This document shows positions 8,103 through 17,264 of a DNA stretch of 64,000 nt, in pieces. The stretch lies in assembly GCF_006715225.1 (NCBI RefSeq), contig NZ_VFMU01000001.1, positions 4,030,001-4,094,000 of the forward strand, in the 5' to 3' direction. Position numbers and translations under genes: made by a program. The DNA is from Arthrobacter sp. SLBN-112 (GTDB taxonomy: Bacteria > Actinomycetota > Actinomycetes > Actinomycetales > Micrococcaceae). Position 1 is the stretch's first letter. Each line of letters starts with the position of its first letter. The notes beneath the pieces were generated by a model, which was not told the origin of the DNA, did no database searches, and was given only the letters and a program-made list of their open reading frames with translations.

Positions 8103-9359
8103 TCAGGGCGGGTAATCCCCGCCGCCGGGCAACTGCGCCCAGGCCCAAAGCCAGACGATCCACACGATCTGGAGCAGCAGGAACATGGCCACCACGGTTC
8201 CCCGGTAAGCCCTGGAGCGGGACACGAATGCCGCCCCCAAGGCCAGCGGAAACAGCGGCAGCAGCATCCGGAACGTGCTGGTTTGCGGATGGAGGAACAT
8301 CAGCAGGTATCCCATGTAGCAGGCGCACCAGAGCCGGAGCTCCGTGCCGAGCCGCACCACGGGCGGAAGGAACAGCATCGCGGCGAACAATCCCACGAAA
8401 ACCACGGGGGCAAGGAGGCCCAGGACGGGCCCGAAGAGTTCGACGCCGGCGTCGAACCATGGCTTGAAGGGGACCAGATCCCGGCCCCGCCACACGGTTT
8501 CGGTTTTGGTATACGCCTCCGGGTCGCCCGTCGCTGCCCACGCCGCGGCGGGCCAGGCGAGCGCAGAGATGCCCGCGACGGCGGTGAGGCCGGCCAGTGC
8601 CGCCAGGTCCCCCAGGGAATGGGCTGCTTCGTCCCCGCCGCGCTCCCGCCCCTTCCTGATGTGCTCGATGCCGCGGGACAGCAGCAGCAGCCCCGCCATG
8701 GCGGCGAAGGGAACGCCGACAGGCCGCGACAGGGACAGCAGGAACACCACGGGCATGGCCCACAGGTATTGCCGGCGGACTACCAGCAGCAGGGCTGCGG
8801 CGAGCAGCAGGAGGGACAGCGGCTCGGCGTAGGGGACCTGAAGCACGGCGGAGACGGGGAACGTCGAAAAGAACGCTACCCCCCACATGGCCGGCGCGTG
8901 CGGGGCCTTCTGCCGGAAGAGTGCGTACACCACCAGGGCGGCAGCCCAGCCTGCCAGCATGGCGATCAGGGTGAGCGAGGCGGCAGGATTGAGCCCGGTC
9001 AGCCGGCTGAGTCCGCCGGCCAGTGCGGGAAAGAGCGGGTAGAAAGCCCAGGTGTTTTCCTGGACGTTGCCGGCGGCGTCGGTGGGAATGATGGACGGGT
9101 AGCCGTTGGCGATGACCTGGGCATACCAGCGGGCATCCCAGATGTTAATGAAATTCCAGTAATCCGGCTTGGGCGGGAACCAGGGGTTGGCACCCTGGTG
9201 GAGCGCAGCGGCCATGAAGATGCAGGCGGAGACCAGGCGAGCGCCCACGTAGAGGGCAGTGACCTGGAGCCACCACGGCCAGTTCCGGACGGCGGAAGCC
9301 ATCCGGTGCGCCAGATTGCCGGCGGAGGCCAGCGGGTTGCGGCGGGCCACCGTGCTCAC
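8103..9359 (-). CDS. Multi-pass mannosyltransferase-like (PIG-V type) membrane protein
   Basis: The 418-residue protein has about ten hydrophobic segments. A conserved extracytoplasmic region holds FINIWDARWYAQVIANGYP, followed by AFYPLFPAL and later VPYAEPLSLLL and SLSRPVG. The WDARWY signature resembles GPI mannosyltransferase PIG-V and other GT-C enzymes that use polyprenyl-phosphate sugars on the outer face of the membrane. The exact acceptor is unknown; lipoglycan or protein mannosylation are possibilities. Its GTG start overlaps the stop of the DivIVA-like gene (GTGA at 9356-9359), so the two are coupled. Confidence 0.75.
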   Translation of the reverse strand: MSTVARRNPLASAGNLAHRMASAVRNWPWWLQVTALYVGARLVSACIFMAAALHQGANPWFPPKPDYWNFINIWDARWYAQVIANGYPSIIPTDAAGNVQENTWAFYPLFPALAGGLSRLTGLNPAASLTLIAMLAGWAAALVVYALFRQKAPHAPAMWGVAFFSTFPVSAVLQVPYAEPLSLLLLAAALLLVVRRQYLWAMPVVFLLSLSRPVGVPFAAMAGLLLLSRGIEHIRKGRERGGDEAAHSLGDLAALAGLTAVAGISALAWPAAAWAATGDPEAYTKTETVWRGRDLVPFKPWFDAGVELFGPVLGLLAPVVFVGLFAAMLFLPPVVRLGTELRLWCACYMGYLLMFLHPQTSTFRMLLPLFPLALGAAFVSRSRAYRGTVVAMFLLLQIVWIVWLWAWAQLPGGGDYPP

Positions 9360-9856
9360 AGGCCGCCCTTCCCCTGGGCGGCAACCTCATCGACCGCCCG
9401 GTTTCCACCGTCTCCCGCAGCGGTTTCTGTGCCAGTTTCTGTGCCTGTTTCCGGGCCCTGCTGCTCCGGTGATGCGGCGCCTGCCGCGGGTCCGCCGTCG
9501 AAATCCCGCTCCCCGTCCTGCCCTCCGGTCTGCTCCATGGCAGCCAGCCGGCTGCGAAGCCCAGCCAGTTCCGCATCCCTTGCGGCCAGCTGGTCGCGCA
9601 GCTCGTCCAGGACCTGGTCCACCTGGTCCATCCGGTAGCCGCGAAGGCCCAGCGAAAAGCGCACCTGCTCAATGTCTCCGGGAGCGGCGTGCTCCGGCAG
9701 CAGCACGGGTGGAAGGTTGGCGGGCGGTTCTTCGAATCCCCCGTCCAGCAGGGCGGGCAGCGCGGCACCGCCCCTCTTGCGGGAGCGCCGGCCCAGGCCG
9801 GCCCAAAGGACGGCCGCCACCAGCACGACGGCCAGGAAAACGAGGAAGAAGCTCAC
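9356..9856 (-). CDS. DivIVA-domain membrane-anchored protein
   Basis: The 166-residue protein starts with a membrane helix (about 2-20), then has a Gly/Pro-rich linker and a DivIVA-type segment at about 65-95, VRFSLGLRGYRMDQVDQVLD. A coiled coil (about 83-110) and an acidic Thr/Glu/Gly-rich tail follow. It resembles mycobacterial Rv1209. DivIVA domains bind curved membranes and recruit growth or division proteins, so a minor polar-growth role is possible but inferred. The GTG start lies 6 bases after CACGAT, which may be a leaderless -10 box. Confidence 0.8.
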   Translation of the reverse strand: MSFFLVFLAVVLVAAVLWAGLGRRSRKRGGAALPALLDGGFEEPPANLPPVLLPEHAAPGDIEQVRFSLGLRGYRMDQVDQVLDELRDQLAARDAELAGLRSRLAAMEQTGGQDGERDFDGGPAAGAASPEQQGPETGTETGTETAAGDGGNRAVDEVAAQGKGGL

Positions 9857-9899
9857 GGTTCCATCGTGCCAGACCGGCGGCCCGGACTTTGGCCGGCGG

Positions 9900-10682
9900 C
9901 TACTCCGGCCGCTGCTCCCCGTTAAGGGATGGTGTCACTCCGGCCTGCAGGACCCGGTCAACGGCCTCGGCGGGATCGTCCACGAGCTGGATGAGATCCA
10001 GGTCCTTCTCCGAGACCATGCCCTCTGCCACCAGCGTGCCCCTGATCCAGTCGATCATCGGCCCCCAGAATTCGACGCCGAGGAGCACGATGGGAAAAGA
10101 CGTCACCTTGCGCGTCTGCACCAGGACCATGGCTTCGAAGAGCTCATCCAGCGTGCCCAGTCCGCCGGGCAGCACAATGAAGCCCTGCGCGTATTTGACG
10201 AACATGGTCTTGCGGGCGAAAAAGTACCGGAAATTGATCCCCAGGTCCACCCACTGGTTCAGGCCCTGCTCGAACGGCAGTTCAATCCCCAGGCCAACGG
10301 ACACACCGTTGCCTTCCACCGTGCCCCGGTTGGCCGCCTCCATGGAGCCCGGACCGCCGCCGGTGATCACTGCCACTCCGGCTTCGGCCAGCTTGCGGCC
10401 CACCTCCACGCCCATCTCGTAATACTGGCTGCCGGGCTTGGTCCGTGCCGAACCGAAGACGCTGACCGCTTTCCCGATGTCCGCGAGGGCGCCGAAGCCT
10501 TCGACGAATTCGCTCTGGATCCGCAGGACCCGCCACGGGTCGGTGTGGACGAACTGGCCCGGCCCCTTGGTATCAAGCAGGTGCTGGTCCGACATTTCCA
10601 CGGCCGCCTGTTTGCGGCGCAGCTCAAGGGGCCCCTTACGGCGCGGCTGGGAATTCTTGGCCGGATCTGCGTTGATGCTCAT
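9900..10682 (-). CDS. LOG-family (TIGR00730) Rossmann-fold protein
   Basis: The 260-residue protein has the two LOG/lysine-decarboxylase-like motifs: GGGPGSMEAANRG (about 108-120) and PGGLGTLDE (about 172-180). In proven members these bind and hydrolyse nucleotide cytokinin 5'-monophosphates, or related nucleoside monophosphates, through phosphoribohydrolase activity. In bacteria outside plants the physiological substrate is uncertain. The basic N-terminal extension of about 30 residues is typical of the actinobacterial subgroup (Rv1205 neighbourhood). A leaderless -10 box precedes the ATG. Confidence 0.88.
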   Translation of the reverse strand: MSINADPAKNSQPRRKGPLELRRKQAAVEMSDQHLLDTKGPGQFVHTDPWRVLRIQSEFVEGFGALADIGKAVSVFGSARTKPGSQYYEMGVEVGRKLAEAGVAVITGGGPGSMEAANRGTVEGNGVSVGLGIELPFEQGLNQWVDLGINFRYFFARKTMFVKYAQGFIVLPGGLGTLDELFEAMVLVQTRKVTSFPIVLLGVEFWGPMIDWIRGTLVAEGMVSEKDLDLIQLVDDPAEAVDRVLQAGVTPSLNGEQRPE

Positions 10683-10688
10683 TCCCCT

Positions 10689-10694
10689 AGGCTA
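10689..10694 (-). promoter_or_regulatory. Leaderless -10 box TAGCCT
   Basis: TAGCCT on the minus strand ends 6 bases before the ATG at 10682 of the LOG-family gene. Confidence 0.45.
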
Positions 10695-10773
10695 ACCTCC
10701 CAGTCCAGGTATCTCTTGAATCACGATCAGCAGGAACTTGGGGTGATTGGCGTCATAACGCAGTGTTGTTCGC

Positions 10774-10779
10774 TAGATT
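10774..10779 (+). promoter_or_regulatory. Leaderless -10 box TAGATT for gluABCD
   Basis: TAGATT ends 7 bases before the ATG at 10787, and no ribosome binding site is present. The glu operon mRNA is therefore predicted to start at or very near the start codon. Confidence 0.5.
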
Positions 10780-10786
10780 CGTTCCT

Positions 10787-11542
10787 ATGACTACTCATGT
10801 GCCCGGCGATGCCCTCGTCTCCCTGAACGCCGTTAATAAGCATTACGGCCAGCTGCACGTTTTGAAGGACATCAACCTGCAGGTCCGCAAGGGCGAGGTT
10901 GTTGTGGTCATCGGACCCTCGGGCTCCGGTAAGTCCACCCTCTGCCGGGCGATCAACCGCCTGGAAACCATTGAGGGCGGAACCATCAGCATCGACGGGA
11001 AAGTCCTCCCCGAGGAAGGCAAGGAACTCGCCCAGCTCCGCGCCGACGTCGGAATGGTTTTCCAGTCCTTCAACCTCTTCGCCCACAAAACGATCCTGGA
11101 GAACGTGACCCTGGGACCCATCAAGGTCAAGGGCGCCTCCAAGGCAGCCGCCGAAAAGGACGCCATGGCCCTCCTCGAACGCGTGGGCGTGGGCCACCAG
11201 GCCCCCAAGCTGCCGGCCCAGCTCTCCGGCGGCCAGCAGCAGCGCGTTGCGATTGCCCGTGCCTTGGCAATGAAGCCGAAGGTCATGCTGTTCGACGAGC
11301 CCACATCCGCACTGGACCCCGAAATGATCAACGAGGTCCTGGATGTCATGGTCCAGCTGGCCAAGGAAGGCATGACCATGATCGTGGTCACGCACGAAAT
11401 GGGCTTCGCCCGCAAGGCCGCGGACCGCGTGGTCTTCATGGCGGACGGCCAGATCGTGGAGGACGCCACCCCGGAGGAGTTCTTCACCAACCCGAAGAGC
11501 GACCGCGCCAAGGACTTCCTGTCCAAGCTGCTCACCCACTGA
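10787..11542 (+). CDS. gluA: Glutamate ABC transporter ATP-binding protein
   Basis: The 251-residue ATPase of a polar amino acid ABC importer has Walker [10 protein letters not shown] (43-51), the Q-loop VFQSFNLF, the signature [16 protein letters not shown], Walker [13 protein letters not shown] and the switch histidine in VVTHEM. It energises uptake of glutamate or a related amino acid. The start at 10787 gives MTTHVPG and fits the -10 box 7 bases upstream. The order ATPase, binding protein, permease, permease is that of Corynebacterium gluABCD, and all four genes run on the same strand. Confidence 0.9.
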   Translation: MTTHVPGDALVSLNAVNKHYGQLHVLKDINLQVRKGEVVVVIGPSGSGKSTLCRAINRLETIEGGTISIDGKVLPEEGKELAQLRADVGMVFQSFNLFAHKTILENVTLGPIKVKGASKAAAEKDAMALLERVGVGHQAPKLPAQLSGGQQQRVAIARALAMKPKVMLFDEPTSALDPEMINEVLDVMVQLAKEGMTMIVVTHEMGFARKAADRVVFMADGQIVEDATPEEFFTNPKSDRAKDFLSKLLTH

Positions 11543-11613
11543 ATTACCGAACCAACCACACGTCAGTTCGCATCCAGGCCGCAAAACCCACGGCCACCAA
11601 TGAAAGGAATGTC

Positions 11614-12501
11614 ATGAAGGCATTTATGTCCAGGCGGAAATCCTTCGTCGTGGCGGCTACCGCTGCCCTCGCCTTGTCCCTGAGCGCCTGCGGCGGAGGG
11701 GACTCCGGTGGCTCCAGCAACCCCAGCCCCGTCGAGAAGCCGTCGTTTGCTGCCGGAACCACCATGGCGAAGCTGTCCTCTGCCGGCACCATCAAGATCG
11801 GCACCAAATTCGACCAGCCGCTGTTTGGCCAGGTTGGCCTGGACGGCAAGCCCGTCGGTTTCGACGTTGAAATGGGCAAGCTGATCGCCGCCAAGCTGGG
11901 CATCTCCGCAGACAAGATCGAATGGTCCGAGACCGTTTCGGCCAACCGCGAGCCCTTCATCGAGCAGGGCAAGGTGGACCTGGTCATCGCCACGTACACC
12001 ATCAGCGACAAGCGCAAGCAGGTTGTCGACTTCGCCGGCCCGTACTACGAAGCCGGCCAGGCCCTCATGGTGAACAAGGACAACGACTCCATCAAGAAGC
12101 CCGAGGACGTCAAGGGCAAGAAGGTCTGCTCCGTGACAGGCTCCACCCCCGCCGCCACCATCGTGGACAAGTACGGCGCCGAACTGGTTCCGGCCGCCAC
12201 CTACTCCGCCTGCCTGGAGCCGCTGCGCAACAAGCAGGTTGAAGCCGTGACCACCGACAACGTGATCCTCGCCGGCTTCGTCGACAAGGAACCGGATGCC
12301 TTCAAGCTCGCGTCGGAGGATACCTTCACCAAGGAGCCCTACGGCATCGGCCTGAAGAAGGGCGACACCGAGTTCCGCAACTGGATCAACGACCAGCTGG
12401 AATCCTTCGAGAAGGACGGCTCCTACAAGAAGGCCTGGGAAGCAACCGCCGGTTCGGTCATCAAGACCGCGCCCAAGCTCCCGGCCATCAACCGTTACTA
12501 A
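11614..12501 (+). CDS. gluB: Glutamate-binding lipoprotein of ABC transporter
   Basis: The 295-residue protein begins with a lipoprotein signal whose lipobox is LSAC with Cys26. A solute-binding family 3 domain follows, including the FDVEMGKLIA and DLVIATYTISDKRK motifs typical of amino acid receptors. It would be lipid-anchored outside the membrane and hand glutamate or similar acids to GluCD. AAAGGAA precedes the ATG at 11614. A GC-rich hairpin follows the gene and probably keeps receptor mRNA in excess over permease mRNA. Confidence 0.9.
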   Translation: MKAFMSRRKSFVVAATAALALSLSACGGGDSGGSSNPSPVEKPSFAAGTTMAKLSSAGTIKIGTKFDQPLFGQVGLDGKPVGFDVEMGKLIAAKLGISADKIEWSETVSANREPFIEQGKVDLVIATYTISDKRKQVVDFAGPYYEAGQALMVNKDNDSIKKPEDVKGKKVCSVTGSTPAATIVDKYGAELVPAATYSACLEPLRNKQVEAVTTDNVILAGFVDKEPDAFKLASEDTFTKEPYGIGLKKGDTEFRNWINDQLESFEKDGSYKKAWEATAGSVIKTAPKLPAINRY

Positions 12502-12515
12502 GTAGCGTCCGCCAG

Positions 12516-12544
12516 CTGCCGGGGCCACCCAACGGCCCCGGCAG
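12516..12544 (+). other. Intercistronic hairpin between gluB and gluC
   Basis: An 11-bp perfect stem (12516-12526 with 12534-12544) with a 7-base loop lies in the gluB-gluC gap. It has no U-tract. Such hairpins behind receptor genes commonly stabilise or partially terminate the mRNA; that role is inferred here. Confidence 0.55.
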
Positions 12545-12585
12545 TACAGCCTTCAATCCGTCCACGCTTACAGCCGAAGGATCTT

Positions 12586-13236
12586 ATGGACGTCATCTTT
12601 GAAAACCTGCCCCTGTACTGGGAGGGTTTTCTCCGCACTCTTTTCCTGTCCGTCGTCTCCGGTATCTTCGCGTTGATCCTTGGCACCTTGCTTGCCGCGG
12701 CACGCGTCTCCCCGGTCGCGGCGCTCCGCGGTTTCAGCACCGTCTACGTGGAAGTCCTCCGCAACACCCCGCTGACCATCGCCTTCTTCTTCGCAGCAGT
12801 CGTGCTCCCCCGCATCGGGGTCAAGTTCGAGCAGTTCGAGATCGCCGCCATCATCGCCCTCAGCACCTACACCGCCGCGTTCATCGCCGAAGCTGTCCGC
12901 TCAGGTGTCAACAGCGTGCCCGTCGGCCAGGCGGAGGCAGCACGCAGCATCGGCATGAAGTTCGGCCAGGTGCTCTCGCTCATCATCCTCCCCCAGGCAC
13001 TGCGGACGGTGATCCCGCCGCTGATCAACATCCTGATCGCGCTCGTCAAGAACTCTTCGGTGGCCGGCGCCTTCTTCGTCCTGGAGCTGTTCGGCTACGG
13101 CCGGCAGCTGGCCAACGCCAACGGCGACGCCGTCATCACCGTCCTGCTGGGTACCGCGTTCTTCTATCTGCTCCTCACCGTTCCGCTGGGTATCCTCGCC
13201 AACACGGTGGAACGAAAGGTGGCGATTGCCCGATGA
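12586..13236 (+). CDS. gluC: Glutamate ABC transporter permease
   Basis: The 216-residue His/Glu/Gln/Arg/opine-family permease has about five membrane segments. The conserved EVLRNTPLTI motif is near residue 60 and the EAA loop EAARSIGMKFGQVLSLIILPQ is at about 120-140. It forms the membrane channel with GluD and contacts GluA. Its stop overlaps the gluD start by four bases (ATGA 13233-13236). Confidence 0.9.
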   Translation: MDVIFENLPLYWEGFLRTLFLSVVSGIFALILGTLLAAARVSPVAALRGFSTVYVEVLRNTPLTIAFFFAAVVLPRIGVKFEQFEIAAIIALSTYTAAFIAEAVRSGVNSVPVGQAEAARSIGMKFGQVLSLIILPQALRTVIPPLINILIALVKNSSVAGAFFVLELFGYGRQLANANGDAVITVLLGTAFFYLLLTVPLGILANTVERKVAIAR

Positions 13237-14072
13237 GCTCCGTTCTCTACGACGTCCCCGGCCCCAAAGCACGCCGGGTCTCCCTCATTGCGTCCATCAT
13301 CGGCGGCCTGCTGATTCTCGGCCTGCTAGCCTGGGTGGTCCTGATTCTCGCCCAGCAGGGCATCTTCGAGGCCCGCCGCTGGCAGATCTTCACCCGCGCC
13401 GACGTCTGGCGCCTCCTCGGCAACGGCCTGGGGTCCACGCTCTCCGCGGCGGCACTCGCCGCTGTCATCGCGTTCCCCCTGGGCCTGATGCTCTGCCTGC
13501 TGCGCATTTCGGACGCCGCCTTCATCCGGGTGCCCATGCGGGTCATCCTGGAATTCCTGCGCGGCATGCCCGTAGTCCTGATGATGCTCTTCATCCTGCT
13601 GGGATTCGGCACCTCCGCGTTCATCGCCGTCGTAACCGGCCTGGTGCTCTACAACGCCGCAGTCTTTGCCGAGATCATCCGCGCCGGCATCCAGTCCCTG
13701 CCCAAGGGGCAGCGTGAAGCCGGCCTGGCCATCGGCCTCACCAGCTACAAGTCGCGCATGCTGATCGAGCTGCCGCAGGCGATCCGGCGCATGATGCCTT
13801 CGCTCGTGGCACAGATGGTGGTGCTGCTGAAGGACACCTCCCTCGGCTACATCGTGGCGTACGGCGAGCTGCTGCGTGCGGTCCAGGTCATGGCGGACTT
13901 CCTGGGTACGCAGTACCTGTTCCCGATCTTCTTCGTGGCGGCGGCCATCTACATCGCCATCAACATCTCGGTGTCACGGCTTGCCGTGTGGATCGAGCGC
14001 CGCGGTTCCAAGAAGGCCGCGGGCGGTATGGCGAAAGCCGAACCCGACGTCCTGGAAGCGGCGGCTCCGTAG
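13233..14072 (+). CDS. gluD: Glutamate ABC transporter permease
   Basis: The 279-residue permease has about five membrane helices, an EFLRGMPVVLMM segment and the EAA-type loop EAGLAIGLTSYKSRMLIELPQ contacting the ATPase. It pairs with GluC. The extra N-terminal 20-40 residues and a charged Lys/Ala/Glu C-terminal tail make it longer than GluC, as in corynebacterial GluD. It is the last gene of the operon, and a strong terminator follows 16 bases downstream. Confidence 0.9.
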   Translation: MSSVLYDVPGPKARRVSLIASIIGGLLILGLLAWVVLILAQQGIFEARRWQIFTRADVWRLLGNGLGSTLSAAALAAVIAFPLGLMLCLLRISDAAFIRVPMRVILEFLRGMPVVLMMLFILLGFGTSAFIAVVTGLVLYNAAVFAEIIRAGIQSLPKGQREAGLAIGLTSYKSRMLIELPQAIRRMMPSLVAQMVVLLKDTSLGYIVAYGELLRAVQVMADFLGTQYLFPIFFVAAAIYIAINISVSRLAVWIERRGSKKAAGGMAKAEPDVLEAAAP

Positions 14073-14087
14073 CTTCCAAGGCTCAAG

Positions 14088-14132
14088 CAGGAAAGGTCCG
14101 GAACTCCCCGCGGGAGTTCCGGACCTTTCCTG
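14088..14132. terminator. Bidirectional terminator hairpin
   Basis: A stem of about 21 bp (14088-14108 with 14112-14132) with a 3-base loop lies between convergent gluD and dapE. CCTTTCCTG and CAGGAAAGG form the feet. Confidence 0.8.
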
Positions 14133-14143
14133 TTCGCGGCCCG

Positions 14144-15280
14144 TCAGGCAGCGAGCCAGTTCTGCAGGGCTGCAAGGCACTTGCGGACGGCGTCGGCGTG
14201 GACGTGCTCGTTGTCCTTGTGCGCCAGCAGTGCGTCCCCCGGGCCGAAGTTCACGGCCGGGATGCCCAGGTCACTGAAGCGGGCGACGTCGGTCCAGCCG
14301 TATTTGGGCTTGGGCTCGGCTCCCACGGCGGCAACGAAGGAGGCGGCAGCCGGGTGCTGCAGTCCCGGCCGTGCGCCGGCGGCGGCATCGGTGCGGACCA
14401 CGTCGAAGCCCGCCAGCAGCTCCCGGACGTGGGCCTCAGCCTGGTCCGGCGTCTTGTCCGGGGCAAACCGGTAGTTGATTTCCACCACGCAGCGGTCCGG
14501 GATGACATTGCCGGCGGTGCCGCCGTTGATCTTCACCGCGTTGAGGCTTTCCCGGTAGTTAAGTCCGTCAACATTGATGGTCCGGGGTTCGTAGGCCGCC
14601 AGGCGGGCCAGGATCGGCGCTGCCGCGTGGATGGCATTGCTGCCCATCCAGGCGCGGGCCGAGTGCGCGGCTTCCCCCACAGTGCTTGCTTCGAACCGGC
14701 TGGTGCCGTTGCAGCCGCCCTCCACCGTCCCGTCCGTCGGTTCAAGCAGGATGGCGAAGTCCCCCTGCAGCAGGCCGCCATGGTTCCGGACCAGGCGCCC
14801 GAGGCCGCTCTTCACGGCTTCCACTTCCTCGTGGTCGTAGAACACAAAGGTGACGTCCCGCTTGGGCTGCGTACCGCCGTCGAACAATCCTGCCGCCAGC
14901 ACCAGCTGGACCGCCACCCCGCCTTTCATGTCCGTGGCGCCGCGGCCATACAGGACGCCCTCCCCCGGGACGCCGGATTCCCAGCTTGAGGGAACAGTGC
15001 CCCGGGAGCCTTCGGTGAGCGGAAGGGGCACCGTGTCCAGGTGGCCGGCAAGGATCACACGCTCAGCCAGGCCGAGTTCGGTCCGGGCGATGATGGCGTC
15101 GCCGTCACGCACCACCGTCAGCTGCGGGATCTCCAGCAAAGCGGCTTCCACAGCGTCGGCGAGCTGCTTCTCGTTGCCGGACACACTGTTGATGTCCATC
15201 AGCGCCGCGGTCAGCAGCGCAACGTCCTGGCGCAAGTCGAGGGTGGACACGGAAGGGTCAGGGGCGGTTTCGGCAGTCAC
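14144..15280 (-). CDS. dapE: Succinyl-diaminopimelate desuccinylase
   Basis: The 378-residue M20-family metallohydrolase has metal-ligand motifs [10 protein letters not shown] (about 77-86), [10 protein letters not shown] and FYDHEEVE with the catalytic glutamate. It removes succinate from N-succinyl-LL-diaminopimelate, giving LL-diaminopimelate for lysine and peptidoglycan. The GTG start at 15280 follows TAGACT by 6 bases, so the mRNA is likely leaderless. It is divergent from dapD with only 51 bases between the starts, as in mycobacteria (Rv1201c/Rv1202). Confidence 0.93.
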   Translation of the reverse strand: MTAETAPDPSVSTLDLRQDVALLTAALMDINSVSGNEKQLADAVEAALLEIPQLTVVRDGDAIIARTELGLAERVILAGHLDTVPLPLTEGSRGTVPSSWESGVPGEGVLYGRGATDMKGGVAVQLVLAAGLFDGGTQPKRDVTFVFYDHEEVEAVKSGLGRLVRNHGGLLQGDFAILLEPTDGTVEGGCNGTSRFEASTVGEAAHSARAWMGSNAIHAAAPILARLAAYEPRTINVDGLNYRESLNAVKINGGTAGNVIPDRCVVEINYRFAPDKTPDQAEAHVRELLAGFDVVRTDAAAGARPGLQHPAAASFVAAVGAEPKPKYGWTDVARFSDLGIPAVNFGPGDALLAHKDNEHVHADAVRKCLAALQNWLAA

Positions 15281-15286
15281 GAAGCC

Positions 15287-15292
15287 AGTCTA
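15287..15292 (-). promoter_or_regulatory. Leaderless -10 box TAGACT for dapE
   Basis: TAGACT on the minus strand ends 6 bases before the dapE GTG. It faces the dapD promoter in the same 51-base gap. Confidence 0.5.
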
Positions 15293-15318
15293 GTTCGAAC
15301 CCCATGCCCCGCCGTCGA

Positions 15319-15324
15319 TAGACT
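15319..15324 (+). promoter_or_regulatory. Leaderless -10 box TAGACT for dapD
   Basis: TAGACT ends 7 bases before the dapD ATG at 15332, with no ribosome binding site between them. Confidence 0.5.
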
Positions 15325-15331
15325 GGGGCAC

Positions 15332-16354
15332 ATGACTGAGACCGCTTCCTCTGCCGTGCCCGAAACCCTGACCTCCAACGCTGATGACCGTTCCGCCTTT
15401 GGCTTTGGCGTTGCCACGATAGCCACCGCTGACGCCACCGTCCTGGACGTCTGGTTCCCCGCGCCGGCCCTGGGTGTTGCAGCGGAGAACCACCGCTCGG
15501 TGGACAACGCTGACGAGGTCCTGACCCGGATCGCCGAGGACGGCGCCGATGAGGACCGCGGCACTGAGCAGAAGGTGGTCTTTGTCCAGATCAACCTCGA
15601 TGAAGCGCCGGCGGACACCGCGGACGCCTATCTCCGCCTGCACCTGCTCTCGCACCGCCTGGTCCAGCCCAACACCATCAACCTGGACGGCATCTTCGGC
15701 AAGCTCCCCAACGTGGTGTGGACCAACTTCGGCCCCGCCGCCGTCGAGGGCTTCGAACTGACGCGCGCCCGCCTGCGCCGCCGGGGTGCCGTCACGGTCT
15801 ACGGCATCGACAAGTTCCCGCGCATGGTGGACTACGTGGTGCCCACCGGTGTGAGGATTGCCGACGCCGACCGCGTCCGCCTGGGTGCCCACCTCGCCGC
15901 CGGCACCACCGTCATGCACGAAGGCTTCGTGAACTTCAACGCCGGCACCCTGGGCACCTCCATGGTTGAGGGCCGCATTTCCGCCGGCGTCGTCACCGGC
16001 GACGGCAGCGACGTGGGCGGCGGCGCCTCCATCATGGGCACCCTGTCAGGCGGCGGCAAGGAGAAGATCACCATCGGTGAGCGCGTCCTGCTCGGCGCCA
16101 ACTCCGGCGTGGGCATCAGCATCGGTGACGATTCCGTGGTGGAAGCCGGGCTTTACGTCACGGCAGGCACGCGCGTCCGCGTTCCAGGCCCCAAGGACGA
16201 GGTGGGCGAAGACACCACCAGGATCGTCAAGGCTGCCGAACTCTCCGGCGTGCCCAACCTGCTGTTCCGCCGCAACTCCACCACCGGTGCGGTGGAGGCC
16301 CTTCCCCGCAAGGGCCAGACAGTGGAATTGAACGACGCCCTGCACGCCAACTGA
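15332..16354 (+). CDS. dapD: Tetrahydrodipicolinate N-succinyltransferase
   Basis: The 340-residue protein is the actinobacterial DapD type. An N-terminal alpha/beta domain is followed by a left-handed beta-helix with hexapeptide-like repeats (about 190-290), including [20 protein letters not shown] and [14 protein letters not shown]. It transfers succinyl from succinyl-CoA to tetrahydrodipicolinate in the cytoplasm, upstream of DapC and DapE, both of which are also in this window. The ATG at 15332 was chosen because it gives MTETASS and fits the -10 box. It is separated by only 7 bases from the next gene. Confidence 0.93.
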   Translation: MTETASSAVPETLTSNADDRSAFGFGVATIATADATVLDVWFPAPALGVAAENHRSVDNADEVLTRIAEDGADEDRGTEQKVVFVQINLDEAPADTADAYLRLHLLSHRLVQPNTINLDGIFGKLPNVVWTNFGPAAVEGFELTRARLRRRGAVTVYGIDKFPRMVDYVVPTGVRIADADRVRLGAHLAAGTTVMHEGFVNFNAGTLGTSMVEGRISAGVVTGDGSDVGGGASIMGTLSGGGKEKITIGERVLLGANSGVGISIGDDSVVEAGLYVTAGTRVRVPGPKDEVGEDTTRIVKAAELSGVPNLLFRRNSTTGAVEALPRKGQTVELNDALHAN

Positions 16355-16361
16355 TCCCTTC

Positions 16362-17219
16362 GTGGCACGAAGACGCGGCCTGCGCCGCCTGGTGGTGCTG
16401 CTCCTCACCCTTGCCCTGCTGGCAGGCGGCATTTACACCGCCGTGTACTTTGTGCAGCGTTCCGAGACGCTGGTTTCGGAACGCTGCACCGCCACGGCCG
16501 GTAACCGGAGCGGGGAGCTGGCTCCGGACCAGGCGGCCAACGCGGCGCTGATCACCGCGGCGGCTGTCCGGCGCGGACTGCCGCCCCGGGCCGCCACCAT
16601 CGCCCTGGCCACCGCCATGCAGGAATCCAAACTGCGCAACATCGGCCACGGCGACCAGGCCGGCCCCGACTCGCGGGGGCTCTTCCAGCAGCGGCCCTCC
16701 CAGGGCTGGGGCACCGAGGCCCAGATCATGGACCCCTACTACGCCGTCAATGCCTTCTATGACGCACTGGTGAAAATCCCGGAATACGAGACGCTGGACA
16801 TCACTGAGGCAGCACAGCAGGTCCAGAAGTCCGCGTACCCCAAGGCCTACGCCCAGCACGAGGACATGGGACGCGCCTTTGCCTCCGCGCTGACCGGACA
16901 GACCCCGGCGGGAGTCCAGTGCACGCTGCGCTCCCCAGTAGCCGGCGGCGATACCGCATCCGTAGCCACCGAGCTGGAGCAGGCATACGGGGGTGTGGAT
17001 TCACAGGTGGACGGGGCCACCCTGGTGGTGGACGCCAACGGGCCGTTGTCGTGGTCGATTGCCCAGTGGGCGGTCGCCAGCGCCAAGGACCTGGCCGTCA
17101 CCCAAGTGGACGTGGCCGGCCGCAGCTGGAACCGTCCCAACGGGGACGGGTGGCAGGTGTCAGGGGTCCCGGACGGACAGGTGCGCATCACCGTACGGGC
17201 GGACGACGGCGGCAGCTGA
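16362..17219 (+). CDS. Exported lysozyme-like (lytic transglycosylase-type) protein
   Basis: The 285-residue protein has an N-terminal signal or membrane anchor (about 9-30). A region at about 55-150 resembles a transglycosylase fold: ATIALATAMQESKLRNI places a glutamate in the usual catalytic position, then DSRGLFQQRPSQGWG and DPYYAVNAFYDAL follow. The C-terminal 130 residues are unassigned. It probably acts on peptidoglycan outside the membrane; the reaction is inferred from the motifs. The GTG start lies 7 bases after dapD, suggesting co-transcription with a peptidoglycan-precursor gene. Related proteins are sometimes labelled heavy metal transporter, which this sequence does not support. 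Confidence 0.7.
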   Translation: MARRRGLRRLVVLLLTLALLAGGIYTAVYFVQRSETLVSERCTATAGNRSGELAPDQAANAALITAAAVRRGLPPRAATIALATAMQESKLRNIGHGDQAGPDSRGLFQQRPSQGWGTEAQIMDPYYAVNAFYDALVKIPEYETLDITEAAQQVQKSAYPKAYAQHEDMGRAFASALTGQTPAGVQCTLRSPVAGGDTASVATELEQAYGGVDSQVDGATLVVDANGPLSWSIAQWAVASAKDLAVTQVDVAGRSWNRPNGDGWQVSGVPDGQVRITVRADDGGS

Positions 17220-17235
17220 GCGCCGCCGTCGTCCT

Positions 17236-17264
17236 GCCTTGCGGAGGGCCGGCCCCGCGAAGGC
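17236..17264. terminator. Imperfect terminator hairpin
   Basis: GCCTT-GCGG and CCGC-G-AAGGC form a bulged stem filling the gap between two convergent genes. There is no clear T-tract, so support is modest. Confidence 0.4.

Noticed and set aside
10686..10699. Possible DtxR-type iron box (CTAGGCTAACCT) before the LOG gene
   Set aside because: The TAGCCT within it is positioned exactly as a leaderless -10 box and only one half of the operator matches.
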